Below are positions 9,656 through 17,169 of a stretch of DNA of 64,000 nucleotides, piece after piece. The DNA comes from Acidobacteriota bacterium. GTDB lineage: Bacteria > Acidobacteriota > UBA890 > WLXD01. Under the pieces are notes generated by a model, which ran no database searches, was not told the origin of the DNA, and worked only from the letters and a program-made list of their open reading frames with translations. The DNA lies in contig WLXD01000004.1 in the NCBI GenBank assembly GCA_012103255.1, positions 62,001-126,000 of the forward strand, written 5' to 3'. The number at the start of each line of letters is the position of its first letter. Position 1 is the first letter of the stretch. The translations under genes were made by a program, and so were the position numbers.

Positions 9656-9997
9656 ATGTCCTCTGACCTCATCCCTGTGCAGGTCACCGCCGGCATCGTG
9701 CCGGACGTAGCACTCGAAGATCTGACCGACCATCAGGCGTATCGCCAACTGTACGTGTCGATCATTCAGCTAGCTATCAAAGACTACGAGTTTCTCCGGA
9801 AGATCGACGGCCGTAACGCCCTGTCGCCTTCCGAGCGCAAGAAATTGCGCGGGCTCTCCGAAGACTCGGATCCGGTGGAGTTCTTCAACTCCGGCTGGTT
9901 CGAGGACATCTGCGGCATGATCGGCGTTCATCCGCAGGCGATTCGCGAGCGCCTCGAGGTCGAAGAAGACATGAACCTGATGCCCTTCTCCGTCTAG
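9656..9997 (+). CDS. Small acidic protein of unknown function
   Basis: A 113-residue soluble protein that I do not recognise. The ATG at 9656 has GGGAGG eight bases upstream, so I prefer it to the TTG at 9617. The sequence is acidic, with one long helical region (AYRQLYVSIIQLAIKDYEFL). A segment DPVEFFNSGWFEDICGMIGVHPQAIRERLEVEED follows in two parts and resembles the end of a helical DNA- or sigma-factor-associated protein; this resemblance is weak. There is no signal peptide, metal motif or membrane segment. A strong terminator follows at once, so it is a single-gene transcript or the end of a short one. Confidence 0.7.
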   Translation: MSSDLIPVQVTAGIVPDVALEDLTDHQAYRQLYVSIIQLAIKDYEFLRKIDGRNALSPSERKKLRGLSEDSDPVEFFNSGWFEDICGMIGVHPQAIRERLEVEEDMNLMPFSV

Positions 9998-10013
9998 AGG
10001 GCAACTGATTCAG

Positions 10014-10048
10014 AAAAGCCCCCGACGCTTGGGCGTCGGGGGCTTTTT
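10014..10048. terminator. Strong intrinsic terminator, probably bidirectional
   Basis: GCCCCCGACGC (10018-10028) and GCGTCGGGGGC (10033-10043) make a perfect 11-bp stem with a TTGG loop. It is followed by TTTTT (10044-10048) and preceded by AAAA (10014-10017). It lies between the convergent ends of the small acidic protein and the DUF2277 gene, so it can end transcription from both sides. Confidence 0.95.
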
Positions 10049-10063
10049 CGTGCTCTTGGCGCG

Positions 10064-10336
10064 CTAGGCAGTGCCGAAGCGTTTGCGAGCGCGCTCACGC
10101 GCCTTGGCCGCTTCCACTTCGCGGTCCTTCGAAGGTGCCGCCGTGACCAGTCCACCAAGCAAGTGCTCCACGATGGACGTCACGTCAGCGACCGCCCGAT
10201 CGAACGCGTCCTGATTCGCCTGCGATGGCTTGGTGAAACCGCTGACCTTGCGGACAAACTGGAGCGACGCTGCCTGGATCTCGTCGTCCGTGGCCGGCGG
10301 CTCGAAATTGTAGAGAGTGCGAATGTTGCGGCACAT
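10064..10336 (-). CDS. DUF2277 family protein
   Basis: A 90-residue cytoplasmic protein starting MCRNIRTLYNFEPPAT, the very conserved opening of the DUF2277 family. The rest is helical (DEIQAASLQFVRKVSGF, then a charged C-terminal helix rich in Lys, Arg and Glu). AGGAGG lies just upstream of the ATG, so the start is firm. Length is as expected for the family. The function of DUF2277 is not known. It is divergent from PadR module B, with about 136 bases between the start codons, so its promoter may lie near the operator at 10411-10433. Confidence 0.9.
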   Translation of the reverse strand: MCRNIRTLYNFEPPATDDEIQAASLQFVRKVSGFTKPSQANQDAFDRAVADVTSIVEHLLGGLVTAAPSKDREVEAAKARERARKRFGTA

Positions 10337-10402
10337 CGTGTTCCTCCTGTGGCGTTGAAGTGATCCTAGGCCTCGGCCAGGCGGCGGAACAACCGGGTCA
10401 TC

Positions 10403-10442
10403 TTGACATTCGATTATCGATCATCGATAATCGCTCATCGAT
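10403..10442 (+). promoter_or_regulatory. Sigma70-type promoter overlapped by PadR operator, module B
   Basis: TTGACA (10403-10408), a 17-base spacer and GATAAT (10426-10431) make a near-consensus promoter. CGATTATCGAT (10411-10421) and ATCGATAATCG (10423-10433) are a perfect 11-bp inverted repeat around one central base, covering the spacer and the -10 box. TCATCGAT from the dyad is repeated 14 bases downstream (10435-10442). A repressor bound here would block RNA polymerase directly. Confidence 0.85.
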
Positions 10443-10472
10443 ATAGGTTCACTTTCGCTCGGAGCAGATTCC

Positions 10473-10832
10473 TTGGCTACCTCGACATCAACCGACGGCG
10501 CGCCCAAGCCACTGACTCCGGCGACGTTTCACATTCTCTTGAGTCTCACTCGTGGCGCGATCCATGGCTACGAAATCAAGCGCATGGTCGAGGAGCGCAC
10601 TCGTGGAGCCGTGCTTCTCGGCGCCGGCACCCTCTATGCCGGACTCCGGCGTATGGCAAAGGACGGGCTGATCCAGCAGACCGAGGCGCCAGCTGACGCC
10701 CCGGCCGAGCCCGGCGCGCGATGGCGCTTCTACGAACTCACGCCTCACGGCGGAGAGGCGCTCGAGGCCGAGATCGGCCGACTTGAAGCCGACCTGGAAG
10801 CGGCGCGTGCAGCGGTTCGCCGTCCGGTTTAG
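10473..10832 (+). CDS. PadR family transcriptional regulator (module B)
   Basis: Winged-helix regulator of 119 residues, from a TTG start with GGAG upstream. After a ~14-residue tail the core reads LTPATFHILLSLTRGAIHGYEIKRMVEERT, then GAGTLYAGLRRMAKDGLIQQ and RWRFYELTPHGGEAL. These are the PadR helix-turn-helix, the GTLY recognition motif and the wing. A short C-terminal coiled-coil helix (EIGRLEADLEAARAAV) should dimerise it. The permease gene starts three bases after its stop. The dyad over its own promoter predicts autorepression of the whole operon. Confidence 0.93.
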   Translation: MATSTSTDGAPKPLTPATFHILLSLTRGAIHGYEIKRMVEERTRGAVLLGAGTLYAGLRRMAKDGLIQQTEAPADAPAEPGARWRFYELTPHGGEALEAEIGRLEADLEAARAAVRRPV

Positions 10833-10835
10833 CCG

Positions 10836-13625
10836 ATGAGCGCCACGCACGCGTCCGCCCCGAGTCCGCGATCGCATCGCCTCGTTCTACGGCTGTACCC
10901 GCGCTGGTTCCGCCTCGAATTCGGCCGCGACCTGGCACAGCACATCGCTCGGCAACGCCGCGAGTCGCGCTACCGCACTCGCGGGATTGGCCAGGCTCGC
11001 TTCTGGTGGCACGTGCTCACCGATGCCGCAGCGACAAGCCTCCAACTTCGCTACGAGCGCCTGTCTGAACGTTCATCCACTTTGCGAAACCTCAACTCAC
11101 AATCACCCGAGCCTTTCCCCCGCTCTGGCGTCCCCGCCCCACCCAACGGAGAGATGGGAACCGTGCTCGATTCAATTCTTCGCGACCTTCGTCACGCCAT
11201 GCGTGGCCTGAGACAGAACCCTGGCTACGCCTTCGTCTTCATCCTCACACTCGGGCTCGGCATCGGCGCCAACACCGCGATGTTCAGCGCGGTGAATGGC
11301 GTCCTGTTGCGACCACTGCCGCATGAGGATGGCGAACGACTCGTGTACCTGCGCCACTCGGCCCGCGCCATCAATGTCGAGAACACGCTCTTCTCGGTGC
11401 CGGAGATCGACGACTACCGGCAGGGATCACCGTCCCTCGCCGCCGTGGCTGAGTTCTCCGCCCTCAACTTCACCATGCTGGGGCTCGACACTCCGCGCCG
11501 CGTGCGCGCCGGAATCGTGACCGGCAACTACTTCGAGGTGATGGGGCTTTCCTCAACGCTCGGACGAACGATCGGGCGCGAAGACGATGGCAAAGAGGCC
11601 TCCGCGGTGATCGTCCTCTCCGACGCGTACTGGCGGCAAGCATTCGGCGCCGATCCCGAGATCGTCGGCAAGGCCGTGGAGATGAACGGCCGCATCGCGA
11701 CGTTCGTGGGTGTGGCAGAGCCTGCGCCGCCCTACCCGGAGCGCACCGACATCTACGTCAACCTCGCAACGAGTCCGCACCACCTCGAGGCCTCGATGGA
11801 GGACGACCGCCTGCACCGGATGACCGAGGTATTCGCCAAGCTATCCGCGACGGCCACAGTCGATAGCGTGCGTGCGGAGGTCGACGCGATCAGCGATCGT
11901 ATTCACGCGGACTACCCGGAGTCATACGATCCCGCCGCGGGATTCGGTGTGAGCGTCACTCCATTGAAGACTCAGCTCACTTCGCGCGCACGGCCCACCT
12001 TCCTGCTGCTGCTTGGAACAGCGTTCCTGGTGCTCGTTATCGCGTGCGCCAACCTCGCCAACCTCACATTGACGCGAGTGCTCCGGCGTGACCACGAGTT
12101 GTCCATCAGGGTCTCCCTGGGCGGCAGTCGCGCAACACTCCGCCGTGCGTTACTCATCGAGAGCCTCCTGCTCGCCCTCGCAGGCGCGGCCGTAGGTCTC
12201 GTGATCGCATCGACGGGTCTCGGTCTGCTCGTGTCGTTTGCCGAGCGTTTCACTTCCCGGGCCTCCGAGATCTCGCTCGATGCCAGCGTCTTCGGCTTCG
12301 CATTATTGGCCGCGGTCGGTGCGTCCGTCTTCTTCACCTTGCTGCCGCCGCTACCCAATGGCGACCGCCTGGGTGGCGTCCTGCCTAGCGGTGCGCGTAC
12401 GACCTCCGGGTCCGGGGCCCGGCATGCCCAGCGCGTCCTCGTGGTGGCGCAGATCGCGGTTTCGTTCGTGCTCCTGATCGGGGCGGGCCTCCTCGTACGC
12501 ACGATGTGGCACCTCAATCAGGTCGACCCCGGGTTCGACGAGGCGCAGGTGCTGACGATGAGCATCCCGGCAAACACCGCCGGCAAGGCACCGGCCGACA
12601 TCGAAGCGCAGTACCTGTCGATCCTGGATGGCGTCGAGGCACTCCCGGGAGTCGAGGGCGCGGCGCTCACGAGTTCGATCCCGCTCACCGGCTCGACCGG
12701 GTTCACCACCCAGTTCGAGATGGATGTGGATGGTCATGAGCCGACCTCTGGCGCTCCCAAACCGCGCGCCGACTTCCGTGTGGTCACCCCCGGCTACTTC
12801 GAATCCATGGGAATCGAGCTCATGGAAGGCCGCGACTTCGTGACCACCGATCTCGCCGATTCGCAGGGGGTTGTGATCATCAACGCGACGATGGCGAAGG
12901 ACTACTTCGGCGACCGCAGCGCGATCGGCGAACGCATCGCCTGGACAGACAATGTGATGCGTTTCATCAGTATGAGCAAGGATTTCCGCACTGTAGTGGG
13001 AGTCGTTGCCGACACCCGCGACGCCGGTCTCGACGCCGAGATCGTGCACACGATGTACAACCCGTATCGCCAGGTGACGCCCTCCTTCACGGGGTCGCTG
13101 GTGATTCGAACCACGGCGAACCCTGAAGGATTGATGCCGCAGGTTCGGGACGTGGTGCATGCGCATGATCCGAATCAGCCCATCGTAAATGTGGCCACGA
13201 TCGCCGACCTCGGCGACGACTCGGTTGCGCCACGGCGACTCAACGCGATGCTGCTCGCTGCCTTCGCGACTCTCGCACTCGTCATCTCAGCAGTCGGTAT
13301 CGGCGGTGTCCTGGCCTTCTCGGTGGGCAGCCGCACGAAAGAATTCGGTGTTCGCAGCGCCCTTGGAGCCGCGCCCCACCAGGTATGGCAGGGAGTGGTG
13401 GCGGAGGGTGCGAGGCTCGCGAGCCTCGGTGTCGCGCTGGGCGGCCTCGGCGCAGTTTTCCTCGCTCGGTTCATGGCCGGCCTGCTCGTGGGTGTGCCCG
13501 CGCTCGACCCGCTGACCTTCGCCGCAGTCGGCATCCTGCTCGGCGGCGTCGCCATCGCGGCGGCGTGGCTCCCTGCCTGGCGCGCCGCTTCCGTCAGTCC
13601 GATGGAAGCCATCTCCGCCGACTGA
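10836..13625 (+). CDS. MacB/FtsX-like ABC transporter permease (orphan, module B)
   Basis: 929-residue inner-membrane permease, the longest of the five in the window. The first ~110 residues are a soluble prefix with the LRLYPRWFRLEFG motif shared in form with modules C and E. A linker follows, then the first membrane helix (FVFILTLGLGIGANTAMFS). A MacB-type periplasmic domain, an FtsX block (about 380-500), a second periplasmic domain and a final FtsX block follow, ending WRAASVSPMEAISAD. No ATP-binding subunit is nearby. Coupled to the PadR gene before it, with only 3 bases between. The substrate is unknown. Confidence 0.9.
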   Translation: MSATHASAPSPRSHRLVLRLYPRWFRLEFGRDLAQHIARQRRESRYRTRGIGQARFWWHVLTDAAATSLQLRYERLSERSSTLRNLNSQSPEPFPRSGVPAPPNGEMGTVLDSILRDLRHAMRGLRQNPGYAFVFILTLGLGIGANTAMFSAVNGVLLRPLPHEDGERLVYLRHSARAINVENTLFSVPEIDDYRQGSPSLAAVAEFSALNFTMLGLDTPRRVRAGIVTGNYFEVMGLSSTLGRTIGREDDGKEASAVIVLSDAYWRQAFGADPEIVGKAVEMNGRIATFVGVAEPAPPYPERTDIYVNLATSPHHLEASMEDDRLHRMTEVFAKLSATATVDSVRAEVDAISDRIHADYPESYDPAAGFGVSVTPLKTQLTSRARPTFLLLLGTAFLVLVIACANLANLTLTRVLRRDHELSIRVSLGGSRATLRRALLIESLLLALAGAAVGLVIASTGLGLLVSFAERFTSRASEISLDASVFGFALLAAVGASVFFTLLPPLPNGDRLGGVLPSGARTTSGSGARHAQRVLVVAQIAVSFVLLIGAGLLVRTMWHLNQVDPGFDEAQVLTMSIPANTAGKAPADIEAQYLSILDGVEALPGVEGAALTSSIPLTGSTGFTTQFEMDVDGHEPTSGAPKPRADFRVVTPGYFESMGIELMEGRDFVTTDLADSQGVVIINATMAKDYFGDRSAIGERIAWTDNVMRFISMSKDFRTVVGVVADTRDAGLDAEIVHTMYNPYRQVTPSFTGSLVIRTTANPEGLMPQVRDVVHAHDPNQPIVNVATIADLGDDSVAPRRLNAMLLAAFATLALVISAVGIGGVLAFSVGSRTKEFGVRSALGAAPHQVWQGVVAEGARLASLGVALGGLGAVFLARFMAGLLVGVPALDPLTFAAVGILLGGVAIAAAWLPAWRAASVSPMEAISAD

Positions 13626-13669
13626 CCTCCGACTCACTCGATTTCCAAGTCCCCTGGAAGGAGTGCGCC

Positions 13670-14653
13670 ATGCGCGCTGCCCTGTATTCCGAGTACGGTT
13701 CGCCTGACGTGATTCACGTTGAAGACATCAACCGGCCCAAACCGGCCAACGGAGAAGTTCTGGTCCGGGTCCGCGCCGCCGCGACGAACCCCTACGACTG
13801 GCACTTCCTGCGAGGAACGCCGTACATCATTCGTTTGTTCGCCGGACTCCGGCGCCCGCGCGACCGGCGGCTGGGAGTTGACCTCAGCGGGACCGTCGAG
13901 GCGCTCGGGCCAGGTGTCGACACCATTTCGAGCGGCAAGGTCGCTGCCGGCGACTCCGTATTCGGCGCCAGCCCTGGTGCGTTCGGAGAGTACGTCGCGA
14001 TTGCTGCCGATCGTCTCGTCCGTGTGCCCGAGGGTGTTGGATTCCAGGAAGCCGCCGGCGCTCGGATGACCGGGGTGACCGCGCTGCAGGGCCTGCGCGA
14101 CGCGGGACGCCTGCAGGCCGAGCAACGCGTGCTGATCAACGGGGCTTCCGGCGGCGTGGGCACCATGGCCGTCCAGATCGCACGGATCTTTGGCGCAGAA
14201 GTCACCGCCGTTTGCAGCGCCCGCAACGCCGATGCCGTCCGAGCACTTGGCGCGCACCGGGTGATCGATTACACCACCACGGACTTCGTGGCCGACGGAG
14301 GGACGTTCGATCTGATGTTCGACGCCATTGGCAATCGCTCGATCGCCGACTGTCGCTCAGTTCTCACACGCACCGGCACGTACGTACTGGCCGGATCGTT
14401 CGACGACGGAGCGTGGCTCGGTCCACTACGTCGCGGAATCCTGATCGCGTTGCTGTCCCCGTTCGTTTCCCAACGGCTGCTCGGATTCGATGCCAAGCGT
14501 TCCACGGACGACGCGGCACTGATCGCGTCCTGGCTGGCCTCGGGCGAAGTGCGGACTGTGATCGACCGGACCTTTCCGCTGGACGAGACTGCCGAGGCAA
14601 TTCGCTATCTTGAGACCTATCGCGCCAGTGGGAAAGTCCTGATCACACCCTGA
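13670..14653 (+). CDS. NAD(P)-dependent quinone-oxidoreductase-like dehydrogenase (MDR superfamily)
   Basis: Medium-chain dehydrogenase/reductase of the zinc-free quinone oxidoreductase type, 327 residues from an ATG preceded by GGAAGGAG. The longer open frame upstream runs through the end of the permease and is not used. It has the GroES-like N-terminal half (EVLVRVRAAATNPYDWHFLRG, GVDLSGTVEALG). The Rossmann half carries INGASGGVGTMAVQIA near residue 155-170, the usual cofactor-binding loop. No structural-zinc Cys cluster is visible. It probably reduces enones or quinones with NADPH; the substrate is not known. It follows permease B after 44 bases and may be cotranscribed. Confidence 0.85.
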   Translation: MRAALYSEYGSPDVIHVEDINRPKPANGEVLVRVRAAATNPYDWHFLRGTPYIIRLFAGLRRPRDRRLGVDLSGTVEALGPGVDTISSGKVAAGDSVFGASPGAFGEYVAIAADRLVRVPEGVGFQEAAGARMTGVTALQGLRDAGRLQAEQRVLINGASGGVGTMAVQIARIFGAEVTAVCSARNADAVRALGAHRVIDYTTTDFVADGGTFDLMFDAIGNRSIADCRSVLTRTGTYVLAGSFDDGAWLGPLRRGILIALLSPFVSQRLLGFDAKRSTDDAALIASWLASGEVRTVIDRTFPLDETAEAIRYLETYRASGKVLITP

Positions 14654-14663
14654 ACGCGTCGCG

Positions 14664-15170
14664 TCAGATGATCGTTCCGAGTGCAAAAACGCCCAGGAAA
14701 AAGCCGTACCAGGCGAGACACACAGAGGCGACGAAACCGACCCTGGCAAGGCGCGAGTACCCCTCGGGGGAAAGGTGGGGCCCCTGGGAGATCGTAAGGG
14801 CGATGAAAAAACCCGCGAGCAACAACGCATCGAACGCGAAATGGTCGCCGACAACCCAGTTCAGACCGGTCCCGATGATCGCAATCAACAGGCTCACGCC
14901 GAGCATCAGCGCCACGCTACGCGGTGCGTTCTCCTCGTAGAAAACAAGCGCACCGAACCTTTTGGCTACGGGAGTTCCAATCATCGTTTCTTCTCCGTGT
15001 TCATCGGTTGATTCAGGGGTCGCGTCCGAGCACATCCAGGCGTCGATCGCGCCCGCCACCAGATTGGCCATCGCGGCGACGCGAAAGGGTTCATGCGCCA
15101 GATGTGCTTCGACTTCCTGGCGATAGCGGCGCTGCCAGGCCGGCGGGTAGAGCCCGAGGATCCACTTCAT
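14664..15170 (-). CDS. Small membrane protein with permease-prefix-like N-terminus (module C)
   Basis: 168-residue protein whose ATG overlaps the stop of the upstream PadR gene (ATGA). Residues 1-50 start MKWILGLYPPAWQRRYRQEVEAH in form, the same short LYP-x3-RR helical motif that opens permeases B and E, and end in a region with WMCSD. Three hydrophobic segments follow: SVALMLGVSLLIAIIG, ALLLAGFFIALTI and VCLAWYGFFLGVFALG. There is no FtsX or MacB domain. It is therefore a module in which the PadR controls a different membrane output. Its function is unknown. Confidence 0.7.
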   Translation of the reverse strand: MKWILGLYPPAWQRRYRQEVEAHLAHEPFRVAAMANLVAGAIDAWMCSDATPESTDEHGEETMIGTPVAKRFGALVFYEENAPRSVALMLGVSLLIAIIGTGLNWVVGDHFAFDALLLAGFFIALTISQGPHLSPEGYSRLARVGFVASVCLAWYGFFLGVFALGTII

Positions 15171-15493
15171 GCCTGCGCCAACCGGGCCTGGCCGAGTTGA
15201 GCGACGGTTGCCATCGCGTTGAGTCGGGCATCGAGCGCCTGCCTCCCCTCGCGAGACAGCTCGTATTCGGTACGGTTGTCTTCGGCACCCAGAGGAGTGA
15301 TAAAGCCCCGCTTCTCGAGCCGGCCGAGCGCGCCATACAGCGTTCCCGGCCCGGACCGGACGCCCGTCACCCGCTCGATGTCATCGGCAATCGCGTAGCC
15401 GTGACGTGGCATCTCGGCCAGGCTCACCAGGATCATTACCGCAGGCTCAGTGAAACGGCCGAACTCGTCGAGGTTCTTCGGGCGTGGGCTCAT
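15167..15493 (-). CDS. PadR family transcriptional regulator (module C)
   Basis: 108-residue winged-helix regulator. The core reads EPAVMILVSLAEMPRHGYAIADDIERVTG, then GPGTLYGALGRLEKRGFITPL and RTEYELSREGRQALDARL, a textbook PadR fold with the GTLY motif. The ATG at 15491-15493 lies 29 bases from a dense set of AGTACGT repeats, its probable operator. It is translationally coupled to the membrane-protein gene downstream. It is convergent, through that gene, with the dehydrogenase. Confidence 0.93.
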   Translation of the reverse strand: MSPRPKNLDEFGRFTEPAVMILVSLAEMPRHGYAIADDIERVTGVRSGPGTLYGALGRLEKRGFITPLGAEDNRTEYELSREGRQALDARLNAMATVAQLGQARLAQA

Positions 15494-15521
15494 GGCGTCT
15501 CTCGGCTAGACGGGTTACGGC

Positions 15522-15569
15522 AGTACGTTTTACGAAGTACGTATAACGTACTATTACGCGAAACGTACT
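15522..15569. promoter_or_regulatory. Candidate PadR operator, module C
   Basis: Nested palindromes upstream of the minus-strand PadR gene. AGTACGT-ATA-ACGTACT (15536-15552) is a perfect 7-bp dyad. It is flanked by AGTACGTTT (15522-15530) and its exact complement AAACGTACT (15561-15569). AGTACGT or its complement thus appears four times in 48 bases, in a region otherwise of ordinary composition. Confidence 0.75.
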
Positions 15570-15612
15570 ACCGTGCAAGTCCTCGTTGGGAACCCGCGTT
15601 TCAGAGCAGCCG

Positions 15613-17004
15613 TCAGCCGCAGCGCGCGACTACGGACACCGGAAGATCGAGCAGCGCCAGTTCGACCCCGCCGTAGCGATCCGTTGCCAGCAGGAGCCTG
15701 TTGCCCGGACTCCAGACAGGCTCCGAGTCGAAACCTCCCCGATGAGTGAGCTGCTCGCTCCAATCGCCCGCCACGTTCGTGACCCAGAGATCGCGGTTGT
15801 CGCCGTCGATCGCGACATACGCCACGCACAGGCCGTTCTCAGACCAGCTCGGATACTGGTTCGACGTGTCTCCGTGCGTGAGTTGCCTCGGCGCCGACCC
15901 ATCCGCCGACATCACGTAGACCTGGGTGTGGAACGCTTCGTTGCCGCGATCGGAATGGAACACGATCTGCTCACCGTTCGGTGACCAGCGGGCATCGGAG
16001 TCGTAGCCGGGGTCATCCGTGAGTTGTCGCACCTCGTCGCTGGACAGGTCGCGCACGTAGATATCGTGGTTTGATCCGCCATCCGGCTGCACGGCGTCGA
16101 ACAGAAGTCGCGTACCGGACGGGTCTACCAGCGGCCGAAAAGCGTGCGCCCCGGTGCCCTCCAAGAGGCGGACCTGCCCGCCCGCACTTGGAACGCTCAG
16201 CATCTGATAGGCGCCGTCACGTGTTCCGTAGAAATAGATCGTCGAGCCATCGTGCGACCAGCTAGGCCAACCCACCGGCTCCGCCTCGGACGTCAGCCGG
16301 CGGGGCCGCCCACCGTCGGCATCCATCACCCACACTTGCCACCCGTCGTCCCGATTCGACACGAACGACATCCGTTCGCCGTCCGGCGACCAGAACGTCT
16401 GACCATTCCGAGCACCCGACTCGGTCAGCCGCGTCACCGCGGCCCCTTGTGTGGTGTCAGGCACTCGGCGCCAGATGTAGATACCGCCGCTGACCCATTC
16501 GCCGTTGTCACGAGCAAAGGTTTCGTTGTGGTGCTCGTCGGGCCCGATGATGTCGTTCGTATCTCGGTGATCGGCTTCGCCATTGTCCGCGTACCGCGTC
16601 GTCATCGTGGCAAAGGTATCGGCATCAGGAAACGTCGTAACGCCTTCGGTGAGACCACCGCCGCGGTCCACCATCCGGTAGACGAGTCCGCCGGTGTCAG
16701 GATTCCATGCCCAGCTACCGCGCGAACTGATCACATCTCGATCGGCGAAGTGCGCCACGATCTTGAGTTCGAGGTAATGCCCGCGGACATCGCGCTCGAA
16801 CCAGAGCCCGAAGGCATGCGGCGAACGCTCCGATCCATCGTGGTTCGGATTGTCTCCGATCCAGCGACCACCATCGCGAGCCAGGTACTCGGCCATCACC
16901 TGGAATGACGCGTGTGTGTCTTCCGGTTCGAAACTGGGCTCCTGTGCACCGGCCGAAAGCGTTGCGGCAGTGCAGAGCATCGCGAAGACCAGCCGATTGA
17001 TCAC
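15613..17004 (-). CDS. Exported TolB-like beta-propeller protein
   Basis: 463-residue secreted protein with a signal peptide (LVFAMLCTAATLSAGAQE). Residues ~25-175 form a separate N-terminal domain with many Trp, Gly and Asp, resembling DUF1579-type lipocalin-like domains. From ~185 there are six or so PD40/WD40-like blades of the TolB type, each with a pattern such as FWSPDGERMSFVSNRD, WSHDGSTIYFYGTRD or RWSPNGEQIVFHSDRG. It probably binds protein or polysaccharide in the periplasm; no catalytic site is visible. It is divergent from lexA, and the 165 bases between them hold two LexA-like boxes, so it might be SOS-responsive. Confidence 0.8.
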   Translation of the reverse strand: MINRLVFAMLCTAATLSAGAQEPSFEPEDTHASFQVMAEYLARDGGRWIGDNPNHDGSERSPHAFGLWFERDVRGHYLELKIVAHFADRDVISSRGSWAWNPDTGGLVYRMVDRGGGLTEGVTTFPDADTFATMTTRYADNGEADHRDTNDIIGPDEHHNETFARDNGEWVSGGIYIWRRVPDTTQGAAVTRLTESGARNGQTFWSPDGERMSFVSNRDDGWQVWVMDADGGRPRRLTSEAEPVGWPSWSHDGSTIYFYGTRDGAYQMLSVPSAGGQVRLLEGTGAHAFRPLVDPSGTRLLFDAVQPDGGSNHDIYVRDLSSDEVRQLTDDPGYDSDARWSPNGEQIVFHSDRGNEAFHTQVYVMSADGSAPRQLTHGDTSNQYPSWSENGLCVAYVAIDGDNRDLWVTNVAGDWSEQLTHRGGFDSEPVWSPGNRLLLATDRYGGVELALLDLPVSVVARCG

Positions 17005-17081
17005 TGTGGAGCCTCTTTACCTTGTTCGTCAGAATTCGTTTGCCAGCATAACGCCGTCCCTTCTGGACAAGCCATGATCGG

Positions 17082-17095
17082 CAGACAAAAATCTG
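17082..17095. promoter_or_regulatory. Imperfect second LexA-like box
   Basis: CAGACA-AA-AATCTG matches the dyad at 17114-17127 in ten of the twelve arm positions. Its centre is 32 bp from the centre of that box, about three helical turns. It lies between the lexA promoter and the divergent propeller gene. It may assist cooperative LexA binding or control the propeller gene; this is inference. Confidence 0.45.
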
Positions 17096-17105
17096 GTTAG
17101 GTCTC

Positions 17106-17134
17106 TTGCGGCACAGACATTTGTCTGGTTTATT
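17106..17134 (+). promoter_or_regulatory. lexA promoter with SOS box in the spacer
   Basis: TTGCGG (17106-17111), 17 bases, TTTATT (17129-17134) is a plausible promoter. The perfect dyad CAGACA-TT-TGTCTG (17114-17127) fills its spacer. The same 15 bases ACAGACATTTGTCTG occur at the same distance from a TTGC hexamer before dnaE2 (33504-33527). A predicted start site near 17141 leaves a ~29-base leader containing AGGAG before the lexA ATG. Confidence 0.8.
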
Positions 17135-17169
17135 GATGTGCTCTGATTCACTTCAAAGGAGCGCATCTC

